From contig OZ059898.1 in NCBI GenBank assembly GCA_964057225.1, forward strand, positions 4,464,001 to 4,528,000: 64,000 nt of DNA, read 5' to 3'. A program made the position numbers and the translations under genes. Source of the DNA: Auanema rhodensis. Its lineage: Eukaryota; Nematoda; Chromadorea; Rhabditida; Rhabditidae. This document shows positions 1-12,536 of this stretch, piece by piece; the first letter of the stretch is position 1, and each line of letters begins with the position of its first letter. The notes under the pieces are model-generated. The model saw nothing but the letters and a program-made list of their open reading frames with translations. It was not told the origin of the DNA and did not search any database.

Positions 1-1071
1 GATATCTTTATTTTTTAAATTATTTTGTATATATAATTATATATTATATTATTATATATATTCATAAGTTTTTAATAGAAATTCAAATTCAAATTTCATA
101 TGATATTTGTTGTTGTCTTTCGAGTAACCTGATGGAACATGTATCTAATTAGGCTAACAAATTGTCTGATTGCAAAACGAATACTTAAATTCAGCCTGTA
201 TGCGAGATCACAATCATCAAGCAGAGATATAAATTAGTGGGCAAATGAGAGAGAGAGAGAGAGAGAGTCAGAGAAATAGATATAGAGAGAGGGATAGAGG
301 GATATAAAGAAGAAAATGTGGATGTGACCTGAGAAGGCCGTCGTTCACAGAATGAAAGTAGTGAGTGTGTTGCGTATTGTATCCAGGCCGTTTTCGCTTT
401 CCCGTAGATGGTTCGTCGGTTGCTGCTTTGCATCGACGTTATTGTCGCCGTGGGCCGTCAGTTAGCCATTACTTCAGCCACGACCACATGAAGATATCCC
501 GAAATGGAGCTCGATATGACGCAACAACAATGAATAACAACATTCTGACGATCTCACACAAACATTATAGATATATTAAAGAAGGGACTAAGAAAATGGT
601 TAATGTTCAAAACTTAAAACATAAATATTATAGTTTAATAATTAAATAATTAGAAATATAGTAATATTTATATAATAAAAGAATATATTATTATAATATA
701 ACTTATAATATAAAAAAAACTTTTTATAATTTATTTCCCCTTATATCTAAATTATAAAATATTGTATTATTAAATCAAATATATATATAATACAATTATA
801 ATTATTATCAAAATAAGGATTACAGTATTTGAATGTTTCATAGTTTTTTCTTTGGAATATTTGATCATATTTCATATTCTGTATTTGACTTTTACATCAT
901 TACGTCATCACATTTAACGGATTGACCATCATGAGTTCACGCATCAAGCTGAACAATCAAGAAACAAAATATTTCTTTTACTATACTACATCTATAATAA
1001 TAATATTATTTTTTTATTATTAATATAATATTTTTTCTTTTTGATTAAAATAATAATAAAATTATTTTAAA

Positions 1072-1112
<41 letters not shown>

Positions 1113-3008
1113 AATATATATATATTTCCCTCATAATTTTATATAAACATACAAGTTGTAGTTAAAAAAATATTTTTTATACTGGTCAGTATCCGGTTTT
1201 TCTTACATTTTCATTTGGTTTAAAATAAAAAAATAACCCGCATGTTTTGAAAGCAAAGGTCTGTTTTCTCCTCACATAATATGCACAAGGTTTATCTCTA
1301 GAGGAAAAGCCGATTGACACATATTAGAGACCAGCCAGCTCATGTACTCCAAACTAGGCCAAATGCATTTGAACGGTTTTTTTTGAGATGAGGCTTGATT
1401 CTACCTTTAGGATTATTGCAAAACTTTCTCTTGCCTCTCCCTTTTCATGTCCACTTTCATCCAATCTTTTCCTCAAAGCATATCTCTTTAGTCGTCCTGA
1501 CTACCGTAGTCTATATAGTTAATACCGTTGTGTCAATGAATTGTACATGAGTTGTAAGCATATAACAATAAAGGAAAAGAAGAAAAAAGAAAAAAGAAGC
1601 AATAGAAAAGAAGATTCAAGTAACTAGACATTTTCTTTTTTTTTCCATACCTTCATAGTTACATTCAATCTTGTCTGCTTTTTTCAATCCTCGAACTTCT
1701 GAATCAAACCTAATCTCCTTATCGTATATTCTTTTAGCCATTTTAAACTTTTTACTCTTTATCTTTCTTTTCTCTCATAGATTGTTGTCATGAAATTAGA
1801 CCTGTTAGTCGTTTGAATAAAACTAGTCAGATTATCAAAAGTCTGATGAGCCACATTCCATGACCTGTCCCTATGATTCTGATACGAGACAAGGCATGAA
1901 GTAGTAGCAGTTAATGTGCTAACTACCTGATACAAGCAGATTTCCAGTTAGACCAGATTTTAGTTTGTCATGAGTTGTTCGGTCATTTTTAAAGTTTTGA
2001 CCACAAAAAGGTTCATCAAAACATATATTATTCTCTCATCATTTTAAGAAGCTTAAAAGTATATCAAATAATTGTATAATTCTTGTTTATTTACTAGTGA
2101 CAAGTCTACGAAAGACAACAAATAGGAAATAATACATAAAAATGTAGAAAATAGAAGATTAAATTGAATAAATTTATATTCTTTTCAATCATCTTCATTT
2201 CATATTGTTTCACTTTTAAGCTTTTTTTATACATATTGATGAGTGACCACTCAAAATGACTTTTTGTTTGCCAAAATTCTCACGAAATGATTTGTCCCAA
2301 TCGTGCAATGAACAGGGTAACCTCTCATCTCACTTAAGATATTAACTAATAAAAATAATTAAATATAATATTAAATATAACTAAATTTATATTATTATAT
2401 ATTATTTTAGTTTATTTTAAATGTATAAAAACTGATGATTGAACATACTTGATGATGTTCATGACCCATACTTGTATACTTGTGTCTCAAGTTATTTTTT
2501 CTTTTTTCAAAAAGTATGGAAATGTAACATTACGTTTTCGTTTCTTTCTTTTGTATTTGCTTTACGATCATCTATCCAGAGCCTACGAAATCAACGACAT
2601 ATCGTCCGGTCATTCCGGACGGAAAAGCGTGGAAAATTATGTATTGTAAATAGTACAAGGGACAAACGTTTTCTCTCAGTTTCCTTTTTTTCACTAAATG
2701 TCTTTTTTTCTTCTTTATCTCCTCTTTCTATTATATTTACGTGTAATATTCAAAGAGAGTATTATGTACAATGAAGAGAATTGAGAGAAAAATAGATAGA
2801 AGAAATAAAGGAAGTTCAGAAAAGGAAGATTTCAAAGATAGATAAACAAACATATCGGACCAGGCACCATCAGTCATTTTTGGCCAAAAGGTTTAAGCTC
2901 GTCATGCATTATACGAAAGTCATTAGGTCATCTAGATCATCAATGAACTATACATATGAATGATAAATGTTAAAATGTACATAATATAAACAATAAACAA
3001 ATATTTTA

Positions 3009-3050
<42 letters not shown>

Positions 3051-4926
3051 TAATATTAAATTATAATTATAATTTCCTCATCTCTATCTTTACTATATTT
3101 TCTTCTAAATTGATCCATATTTTCATTTTATCCTTTCATGAACTGTTTTCTTTATTTGCTACCAAACTGTCCTTCTTCCGTCCTCATTGACGGGGGACGT
3201 CCTCCATTTGCTATTTTACGTACTCTTCCATCTCTCAGGCACTTTCTTTGCTTTTCAATACTCATGTCAAAATCACTAAGAACTCTTCTAGTTGATATTC
3301 GAGTAGATATTCTCCTTTAACGAAAAATATAATTTTCTCCTTTTCAAAAACTTATTTCACGTATGATTTACGTATAGTTCACGTGAAAATATGCCTTAAA
3401 AACAATGCCATTCATCTTAATGTTTACGTGGAGAATGGTTGTGCATTTGGTTTTATCAAGGCTACAGTATATTTTTGTTTCTTCATTTACTCCATGTTTT
3501 ATTACTTTCATTTTCCCTCTGGCTATCTGATGAAAAGGGAGGAGCGCCGGATGTAAGCTCCGATTTTTCTTCTCCCTCTCTCTCGTTTCCCAACTTCTCT
3601 CTTTATATCTCTCTATTTTTCTCTCTTTTTTTCTTTTTTTTTCTCTTATTTCTCTTTCCCTATTCCATAGCCCGGAAAACGCCCCAGTCCTTTTTCAGCA
3701 ACGTCCACGGAGCCCTGTGCGTCCGTAGTTCTTGTCCTTACTTCCGTGTATGATTACCAAAAGAGTTCTAAATAGGAATTCTTTGGAGGTTTAGAAGTGA
3801 AGCATCAAGTTTTTATTTTTAATTAGTACATTCATTATCTGGAATACTTATATCTATTCAATTATCATATGTATCTTATATTCTTAATATTCTGTTGTTA
3901 TATATATCAAATTAATAATAACTATTTATGTATAACTTAACAGATATATTATACCCAACCTTTAATATAAACCTCACAGTCTCACACCTTCTTTCTCGTT
4001 TATTTATTTCCTTTTTTGATTGTACATTACTGAGCTGCTGCTGTAATACAGACGCCTGGGATGAAATCCTCATCTGAGCAACTTCTATTGAAGAATCTTC
4101 TTCAACATTATTTCAAGGCAGAATCTTTTGAACATCATTGCGTATAAACATAATTTGTAGTTTATACATCAGTTCATTTTTGGCTTTTCTGATCCGACAA
4201 CGACCTGTGAACTGAACTGTTTCACGTTTTCACCCAATAGCCAGTCATCTTTTCTCAATCATACATCGCCTGTTCTCTCGTTCAACCCGCATCAACACGG
4301 TAACGGCGAGGACGACAACGGATTATCTTCTCCGCTCTGAAGCAACTGCAGCATCATCAGCAACAATGTGTTGACGGCGATCCATATCCATACACGACCA
4401 CAACCACGTCTACGTACAGCATCAGCATCAGTCAGCTAACAACATTGTAGAGGAAGACCGACGTCCGCCCTCTCTTCTCCTTTCCAATTTCGTTTCTTTC
4501 CTATCGTCTCATCGTTTTGGTACGCTCTCGCACCTCTTTTCGCTCTTCGTGAAATCATCAATCCTCCTGAAGATAGAGAGAGAGACTGTAGGAGAGCATC
4601 AGGACATCCGACGATTAGGACGACATCGAAGACCAGGACGACGACCTTCTTCTATTCATTTTCATTTCAACCAGCTGCTTTCACCGTCTTCCGCTGTTTC
4701 TGTTTCACTCTTACTTCTAATACCATTGAAGTTGATCTCTAGATCATATAATTAGCAATAATTAACCAGTATGATCGTTTATAGTTAATTCTAATTCAAC
4801 TACTTATTTGTTTATGTTTTATAATTTTCTCTCTATCTTTCTAACTTAAATGCTTATCGCTCTTGATATTCGTCTCGTCAAATTTTAAATAGAAAACTTT
4901 GGTTACAGCAATAATCTCCATGTAAA
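1..4926. other. Upstream non-coding region with GC-richer patches
   Basis: No convincing coding region was found here. The DNA is mostly AT-rich with TA microsatellites at about 1073-1107 and 3013-3047 and a short GA tract near 250-268. GC-richer patches stand out at about 365-500, 2570-2640, 3535-3750 and 4270-4690. The last two are rich in CT runs and in ACG/GACGAC and lie just upstream of the HTH gene, so they could be its promoter and 5' UTR. An acceptor-like GGTTACAG lies about 18 bases before the ATG at 4927. The open frames here are rich in Phe, Leu and Ser and look like translated pyrimidine tracts. Confidence 0.5.
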
Positions 4927-7319
4927 ATGAATGAAGATGCTTCAAGAACGTACGAGAAGGATCAAGCAGATGTCTACAAGTTTGACATTTCGACTCATCG
5001 CCTTCCTGGCTCATCCTTTACCAGTTCTGAGTCACCAGAATCTACACCCTCATCACCACTCGTAGAGCCTGATAGTAATACAATATGTAAAATATCAGAC
5101 GGTGTCCCTTCTTCCTTAGCTACTTCTTCCTCATTAATTATTCATTCTTCTGTGCCTGAACCTCGAAAGAAGAAACCGTACAAGGAACTAACACTTGAGG
5201 AAAAAGTCCAGCTCATTCGTTTGGCTGAAGATAATGCTGGTCTAAGTCAAGCTGCAATAGCTGAACGTTATAAGATTGCCAAAAGCAATGTTTGTCGAAT
5301 ATTGCAGCGGAAATCTGAATATTTGACTGCATATGAATCAGCTGGTTTTGCTGGAAATCGCAAGCGAAAGTTGAAAGCAGAAGATCACAAAGCTTCTAAC
5401 TCTTCATCCGTTAGCTTGACTACAACAGCAAACTCATCATCACATCATCACCATGGGCAGCCAACAGTTGCAACACTACTTGATGCACATCAACTTCCAC
5501 ATGTAACTTCCACAGCACAATCATCTATACCATCCAATGGTCTTCTAGTTCCAGCTCCTCTTCCTTTTGACGGTATGACTTGAAAAAGATATTTTAGCAT
5601 GACGAATTTAATCATTCGTAATACATTATTTTAACTAAAAACATAGAATCTCTAATATTCTGATTTTTCTTCTTTTTCTTTCTTTTACAGTTTGCGAACT
5701 TATTTTTTATTTGTTCAATCTCTCATCCAATCATCATTGCACGGCCACAAATAATATCCTTTTTCTTTAACTTTTGTGACATTATGTGTACTTTGACAAT
5801 TTTTTAATTGAAAAAAACAAAAATTGACAAACAATGATCTTTTGTTTTATCTGAAACTTGCGAACTCATAATAAGTAACATTTACTTACATCTAGCAACT
5901 TAACCAAGGTTGTCAAATTATATTAACGTTTTTACAATAAAAAAAACTCAAAAAAACGAAGAAACGACCCAGTTACGTACATATTGTTTCATTTCACTAT
6001 TAGTCTTAACCCCAAATTTTGCTAATATACAGAAAAAGTGATGAAAACTACGACACACATTATGTCCTTGTTTTTTCATAGTATTTTTGATGAAACTTGT
6101 TGACGTTCAATGATCGTTTCCCGGACATTTTTCTTTAAAAAATAAAAATATTTAAAGGAAAAGCCTAATTCTTTATCTCTTTTGTCCTTCACTTTCTGTT
6201 TCCAATTGATTTGAAAATCTGAATGATTACGGAAAAATCTTGGGGGGTCAATCTTGATCATCTTTTTTGGCCGATTGTCCTCCTTAGTCGTTTTTTGTTG
6301 CTTCTTTCTTAAAATTATCTGATAAGTTTTCATCATTTATGAGAACATTTAGAGATAAAAGATAGAAAATAAAGAAAAGATATTAGATTTATATATAATA
6401 ATTTTATAATAAAATATTAAACGAGTGGGTGAAATATAGTTAGAAAAGAAAATTGAATAATCAGGATAAAATATATTATATTATTATCATTTAATAATAT
6501 TGATATTAATTTAAATATTGTCTGATAATGTTGATTAAATGCCATTAAAACTTTTTTTTCATATATTTTCTATTTTTCAAACATTTTTAATATAATTATT
6601 ATTATAAAATATATAATAAATATAAAAATATTTTTTAACTAAAATTATTTATTTTTAAATTTTTTTCAATTTCTTTTGCTTCTTCAATCCAACAATCTCT
6701 AATAGGCCAATAATTTCACTTTCAATCCGTTTCTTATACGTACTGTTTCCTCTTTTTTCAATTTTAACCCCTCTGACCCTCTTGTTCTCTCATTCTGGGT
6801 TATGTCAAGCATGAAATTTTTTGATAAGTTTTCGATTTCAAGCGAAAACTACGTAAAACCCCTGAGGGCAATCACGACATGACACGAGTGATTTCACAGA
6901 AATCTAGTAATCTTTTCTCATGAAAGCACTTTTCTATCAAGTATTTTCTTTTCTAAATTGATTGAGTGATTAGATTAATCAAGATTTCTCTCTAATATTA
7001 CATTAGCGAGATTAAAACATAAAAAAATAAGTTTATAAACATTTTATTTAAAAAATTATAATTTATATATTTCATTTTAGGTAATGAAACTCTTCGAGCA
7101 CATATGTATAAACAACATCAAATTTCTCGAATGTTTATGTGTAGATGTTGTAATTGGGCATTCCCTGATAAAACCAGCCTTCATATGCATATTCAAGTAA
7201 GTAATTATGAGTTTATAAGATCAAAACAGCTTTTTTATTATATTTTAAACAATTTCAAGATATAGTGTTTGATGTGCTTAATAGGAATTAAATCGGTGAA
7301 AGTTTAGAAAGAGAACGAA

Positions 7320-7398
<79 letters not shown>

Positions 7399-9295
7399 AA
7401 ACTTATGTGAAAGCCCGATGATAGGTTTCATCTAGATAGATCTTGGGAAACGTAGATGCTTTCTTGTTCATTCGTCCCAGATAACGAAACTTAAAACTTT
7501 CTAATTTAGTTGTTAAACGGCCTATATCTTATGCAACATAAAGAAACTTTTTCATATAATATATAAAATTAAGATAAAAGGTGAGATGAAGATATAAGCC
7601 TATACTATATATCTAATATATAAATTTAAGAATTTAAATAAAATTAATAGTTAATATTACATATTTATAATAAAGAAATGTATTATACATATATGTATAT
7701 GATTGAATATCCAGTTTCTATGATATACTTCACTTTCTATCCAATCTATCGAGTTGGGGTTAACGTTTATCAACCAAACAGCTAGATGAAGTTTGCTATC
7801 AAACATCTTGTAGTATGATCATCTATGACATCAAAGAATTTCGTTTCCGACACATCTTCTAAACAATAAAAAGATATTTTATAATTATATTATAAGAATT
7901 AAATAATTATAGGCACGAGAAGAAGGAAAATCTGTATCAGTACCTGTGATAGGAAAAGGAATGACAACTGATGGCTTAGCAATTGAAACAACTTCTTTTG
8001 CTCCTTTGCTACAAATTAATAATAATAATACAACAATTAATAATAATAATAATACTCATCATAATAATCATAATAATAATTCCACCTCGGCTCATGTTGT
8101 ACCTGCTTTAGCACCAGGTAATTCCTTTTTCGTTCAAATTATCAATCTTAATCTATATTTCTTATAGGATTATCAGCTGCTCCTCCATCAACATCTTTGC
8201 CTTTCTTTTCCGCAGTTGCTCCTCCAAATAGCTTGCCGACAGGATCGGATGAGCTTGGACGTCTCCGTGAACGTATTATGATCAATCAATTGATGAATCA
8301 ACATGCTTTCAATAATACATTCTCATGGCTTAATCAATTACCTAAGCCAATACCAAGTAAGATTAATAAATCTTTCTATATTAATATTGGATATATGTTT
8401 AAGCAACCCGCCCATTAGATTTATCTCAACATACTGATGCTGATGAGGATTTAGTTATCAATGTGGAAAAAGATATTGATAGTCCAAAGAGGGAAGATGA
8501 CGACGAAAAGGTTTTTACTATTTTCTAAATTAATTTATATTAATTTATTATTTTAGTTGAATATTTCTATCAGTGATTCTGAAGAACCAAAATCTGAAAG
8601 AACAAAAAGAACTGACAGTCCGTGTGAAAATGCCTGTTCATCTAGTACTGTTGGATCTTCACCCTCTCATACAGGCTCTTTACCATCACCTCTGAATGTG
8701 TTTAAAAAGTCTCGATCTTCACCAAGTGCTTTCCATCATCTGGTATGAACTTTCTTTGTTCTATTATATGAATTTTTGTCTTTTTTAAGAATGTAGATTC
8801 CCGGGCATTTATATCGGTGACATCTCCACACGTTTCACCCTCTGAAACGAATTCATCCATTTCTCCAGATGGTCAGGATAGGCCGGCTTGTTATGAATGT
8901 GCATTATATAAAACAAAACTTACAATGGCTGATAACAAATGTCGATATTTGGAAAGTCGAGCCAATACATTACAGGTTAGATTCTATTCGTATAATCATA
9001 TAATTATATTTTGTGATGTATAGGGTGAAACTGTTCGAGCTCAAACACAAACTGCTGCAGCAGAAACAGCTATTCGAGTTTTAGAGAATGATACACGTAA
9101 CTTACGGGAGCATACAGAAAGTATTCAAAGAAAGTTATTAGATTGTCAGGTATATCGTTTATATTAAATGATAAATATACAATATTAATATTACAGGAAC
9201 AAGCATTACGCTTTGTGCAATCTGATAAGACCGCAAATCAACAAGCTGTAGTCTTATTTTTGAATCAGTTAATACAATCAACGATTATTCGTTAA
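4927..9295 (+). CDS. CENP-B/pipsqueak-type HTH plus zinc-finger putative transcription factor
   Basis: Multi-exon gene, starting at the first in-frame ATG. Exon 1 (4927-5572) has an acidic Ser/Pro-rich N-terminus and then, at residues about 78-135, a helix-turn-helix of the CENP-B N/pipsqueak type (PYKELTLEEKVQLIRLAE, then GLSQAAIAERY and SNVCRILQR). After a 1.5-kb intron, exon 2 (7081-7196) carries an atypical finger: CRCC, a hydrophobic core and HMH, without a standard second histidine spacing. Exon 3 begins at 7913 and contains an Asn/His-rich run encoded by AAT repeats. Later exons are Ser/Pro-rich with phospho-site-like SPS patches. The last three exons form a probable coiled coil with a CYEC pair in front, ending in LFLNQLIQSTIIR. 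The architecture suggests sequence-specific DNA binding and dimerisation in the nucleus; the exact orthologue is not recognised. The HTH is clear; function is inferred. Confidence 0.8.
7321..7394. repeat. (GA)n microsatellite
   Basis: About 74 bases of nearly pure AG dinucleotide, inside the 0.7-kb second intron of the HTH/zinc-finger gene. It is the longest GA tract in the window. Confidence 0.95.
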
Positions 9296-10035
9296 AATTG
9301 TATCCATCTTAACGCATTCTCATCAATATGAGGATTGCGTCATCTAGATGGGAACTCAGATATCATTATGAAAATGTTATTTTACAATGGATATCTGAAA
9401 TCATTATCATCATCATTCTATGGATATCATCACTATCGTTCCAGTTGTTCTCATCATCTCATCGTGGTTGTCTTCCAACATTCATATTAACTATGCGCTC
9501 AATTCATTACAACTTATTGAAGCTTCTAAAACCTACACTCCATTTAGAGTCACCTCATTATTTACAAATCACCTCATTCAAAATGTTCTTTCACAAACAT
9601 TCATATTAAGATTCGTAAAATAATCTTATATCTAGTTCCTTCATACAGATTCGATGTTTCTTTCATAACATCAAGTTATGCTTATGAACTATAATAACTT
9701 TGCCGAATTCTTAAACTCAATCAGCTTTCTATCTAATTATCTTCTTTTCAATTCCTTAAATCAGTATTCAATCTATGTGTTTCATATTGAATTGATATTA
9801 TCAATTCTTTACATTCAGATTATTGACGGTTATATTCACTTTGACTACTTGTATTTTGTTTTTTTCTGTGATATCATCATCCTAAATTCATAGCTTTCTT
9901 CGATTATGCTATGTTATCAACCTTACTTTTTTAATTTTTCATTATTATTCACTCTTTATCTTAATTTAGATTAATTTCTATTTTAATATTTCAAACTATT
10001 TTTTTCTTCTTCTTTTTCTTTTTCTTCATATGCAG

Positions 10036-10074
10036 CAGGAGTCTGCTCCAAGTCCGGGGATCGGTGTGCAATAG
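10036..10074 (+). CDS. Possible alternative terminal exon of the HTH gene
   Basis: A pyrimidine-rich run ending ATGCAG precedes an open 39-base segment reading QESAPSPGIGVQ and a TAG stop. It is phase 0, so it could join the phase-0 donors of the upstream coiled-coil exons (for example the exon ending LLDCQ) and replace the end QALRFVQSDK.... The acceptor is a CAGCAG tandem. The block is clearly richer in GC than the surrounding AT-rich DNA. Nothing beyond frame, acceptor and composition supports it. Confidence 0.35.
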   Translation, partial: QESAPSPGIGVQ

Positions 10075-12536
10075 GAGGCCCGACTGAATTATACATATTT
10101 ATACATATATAATATTTAAAGGGTCTAATGTATATAGTATAATATTTTTTATTATTATTATTATTATTATTTATATACTTAATAATATATTTAATAGTAT
10201 ATAGTTGAAAACACTTATCACTACCACTTGTCTTTCGTTTTATCCTTGTAAATGATCATTTTAAAATAATATTATATGATAAAGACTTGTATGTAAATAC
10301 ATAGTATTCAATTGAATTTAATATAATTATTAGAATAACACCTTGTTACTAGTATAGATTCATATCAAAATTCTTTTTTTTTTGTTTCAAGACTCCCAAT
10401 TTGTCTTTCAAAACATTCTTTCTGTATAAATTTGAAGATGAAAATATTGTGATAAATAACCAACTGGCTTTCCCCAGGTGATTCAAATGATATTTCATTT
10501 AAACGAAAGAAGAGAAAAAGGTGAATAGTGACATATGCATAGCATGTTCGAAACTCCCTCCTCCTCCATTTTTGCCTTTTTCATCCTTTCTTCTCCTTCC
10601 TTTGATCCATCCTATCTTTGATTGTCATTTACATGGAGCTAATTTCTAACTTATTATACATATATGAGCCTTACTATATTGTGATGTGTAATATCTTTCA
10701 ATTTAATAAATAATTCTGGTCATTTTGTCTTTATAATATTTAAAAGAAAAAGTTTTTTTTTATAATATCAATATATAAAATGTTAAATGTATAATTCAAT
10801 AGGTAACATTGTTAAGATATAAAAAAAAATATTATTATTATTACATCTATCGAAATGTCATGCCGTATGTGATTGTTTCGTGTATACAAAGGATTTTAAA
10901 TCTCCTTTCGAATATATTGATCAAAAGATAGATATTGGTTTTTAATCCTACAAATAAATTGTTATCATACATTTATCTGTATTTATTGTAATATTTTTAA
11001 TTCTTGAACAACGTTTTAAAGTTCAAGTTCAATGTGTGGAGCTTTTTGCCATTTTGCTTTTCATTCATTTCTTTTAATCAAATGAATACAAATGTTATCT
11101 AAATATAAATTAGATCATTCGTCATTCTAAGATGTCAATTGTCTTTTAAATTTTGAATTTTTTAATGTTTATATCATTCATATATACGTTATATATATAT
11201 ATATTCTCATAGTATGAACATCGTGTGAAACTTCGCCATCTTCGTGTTCTTAAAGGGTGTATCTTTTTTTCTTCCAGATTTCTGTCCATGTATTGTCTAA
11301 AATACTACCGTATGGCATGGCTATTTTAATTCTCCCATAGTTTTTATAACATTGAATGTTACAAGAATGTTTTTTCTGAATACCTTTTTGAAAAAAAACA
11401 TTCAGTGTGCACTAGATTAGTCACATGTCTCCCTTTTATAGTATGAAAAGAAAATTAGTTACTGAACTATTCATGCTTTGACACCCAATGCACTGTTCAA
11501 TCTCGGTTCTTTCTTTTCTGGTAAATGCCTAATACAATTTTCTTTCTGCTCGTTTAACCAACATCATTTCGTAAAATATTAATATTTCTATTAGATTATC
11601 GTTATTAGCTTTGAGAATTACTTTGATAATATGAAACAATGTGAGAATGTTCTGTTATTAGTGTGAGTCTTCAATAACCTTTCATACTTCTTTCGTATTT
11701 ATCCTATTATAAAATTAATAAATATTCATTTATTGAAAATTCAAACCTCAACATTTAGTTTTAACTTAGAGCGTAGATATTTAAGATTTTAAAATTGAAA
11801 GGTGGTTGTTAACTAATAGAGCTAATTTTTTTTCTTTATTTATAATTAGTAAGAAACTAATTAATCTTTTTATTATTTTATAATTAATCTATTTTAGTTA
11901 AATACTATTCCTTTTACTACTACATCAATTTATAATATAATATTGATGTTAATGAAGAATTATATAAGAACATTTATTCTCATTTATTAAATTATCTTTT
12001 TACCTAAATTATGATGGCTTTTCAACATTTTATTTAACAAAAATATCTTTTATTGTTATATCTTTTAAATTTTGTAACATTATTCTTCTTTGTTTATTAA
12101 CATGAAGTTAAACATGTGAATAGTTTATAAATTATTTTTTAGATAATTTCGGGAAAGGTCATTATTGATTCGATGACATGAGCAATTTTATATTATATTC
12201 ACTTAAGAATTTAGTTGCAATAAAGTGCCATATCCTTGTCTCTCTCAAGTATAGCATATCCTTTTTTCTCCCATTTTCTCTTTTTGTTTTTTTATCTTTT
12301 TCTCTCTTTTTCTCTCTTTTACTATCTTTTTTCCTTTATATCTCTCTCTCTCTAATATTCTTTTTTTTTCTTTTTAATTTTTTTTTACTCAAATGTTGGT
12401 ACAATGTATTGCTTTAGTATACAAGTCATAATACTAACTAAAGTATTTTTCTTCAATATTCATTATTCTATAAATTGGTTTGTGCCTCATGTGTTATTAG
12501 TTTTTTCTCATAAAATCTATTTTTAGACATCAATAT
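10075..12536. other. Intergenic AT-rich region
   Basis: No gene was found between the HTH gene and the Tudor gene. It holds AT-rich spacer with ATT/TTA runs (about 10140-10175) and a pyrimidine-rich tract at about 12270-12390 upstream of the next gene. The Tudor gene is preceded by an acceptor-like CTATTTTTAG, eight bases before its ATG. Confidence 0.6.

Noticed and set aside
365-649. 94-codon frame in the first kilobase
   Set aside because: No recognisable motif; the second half is plain AT-rich DNA. The GC-richer part may be a promoter or UTR.
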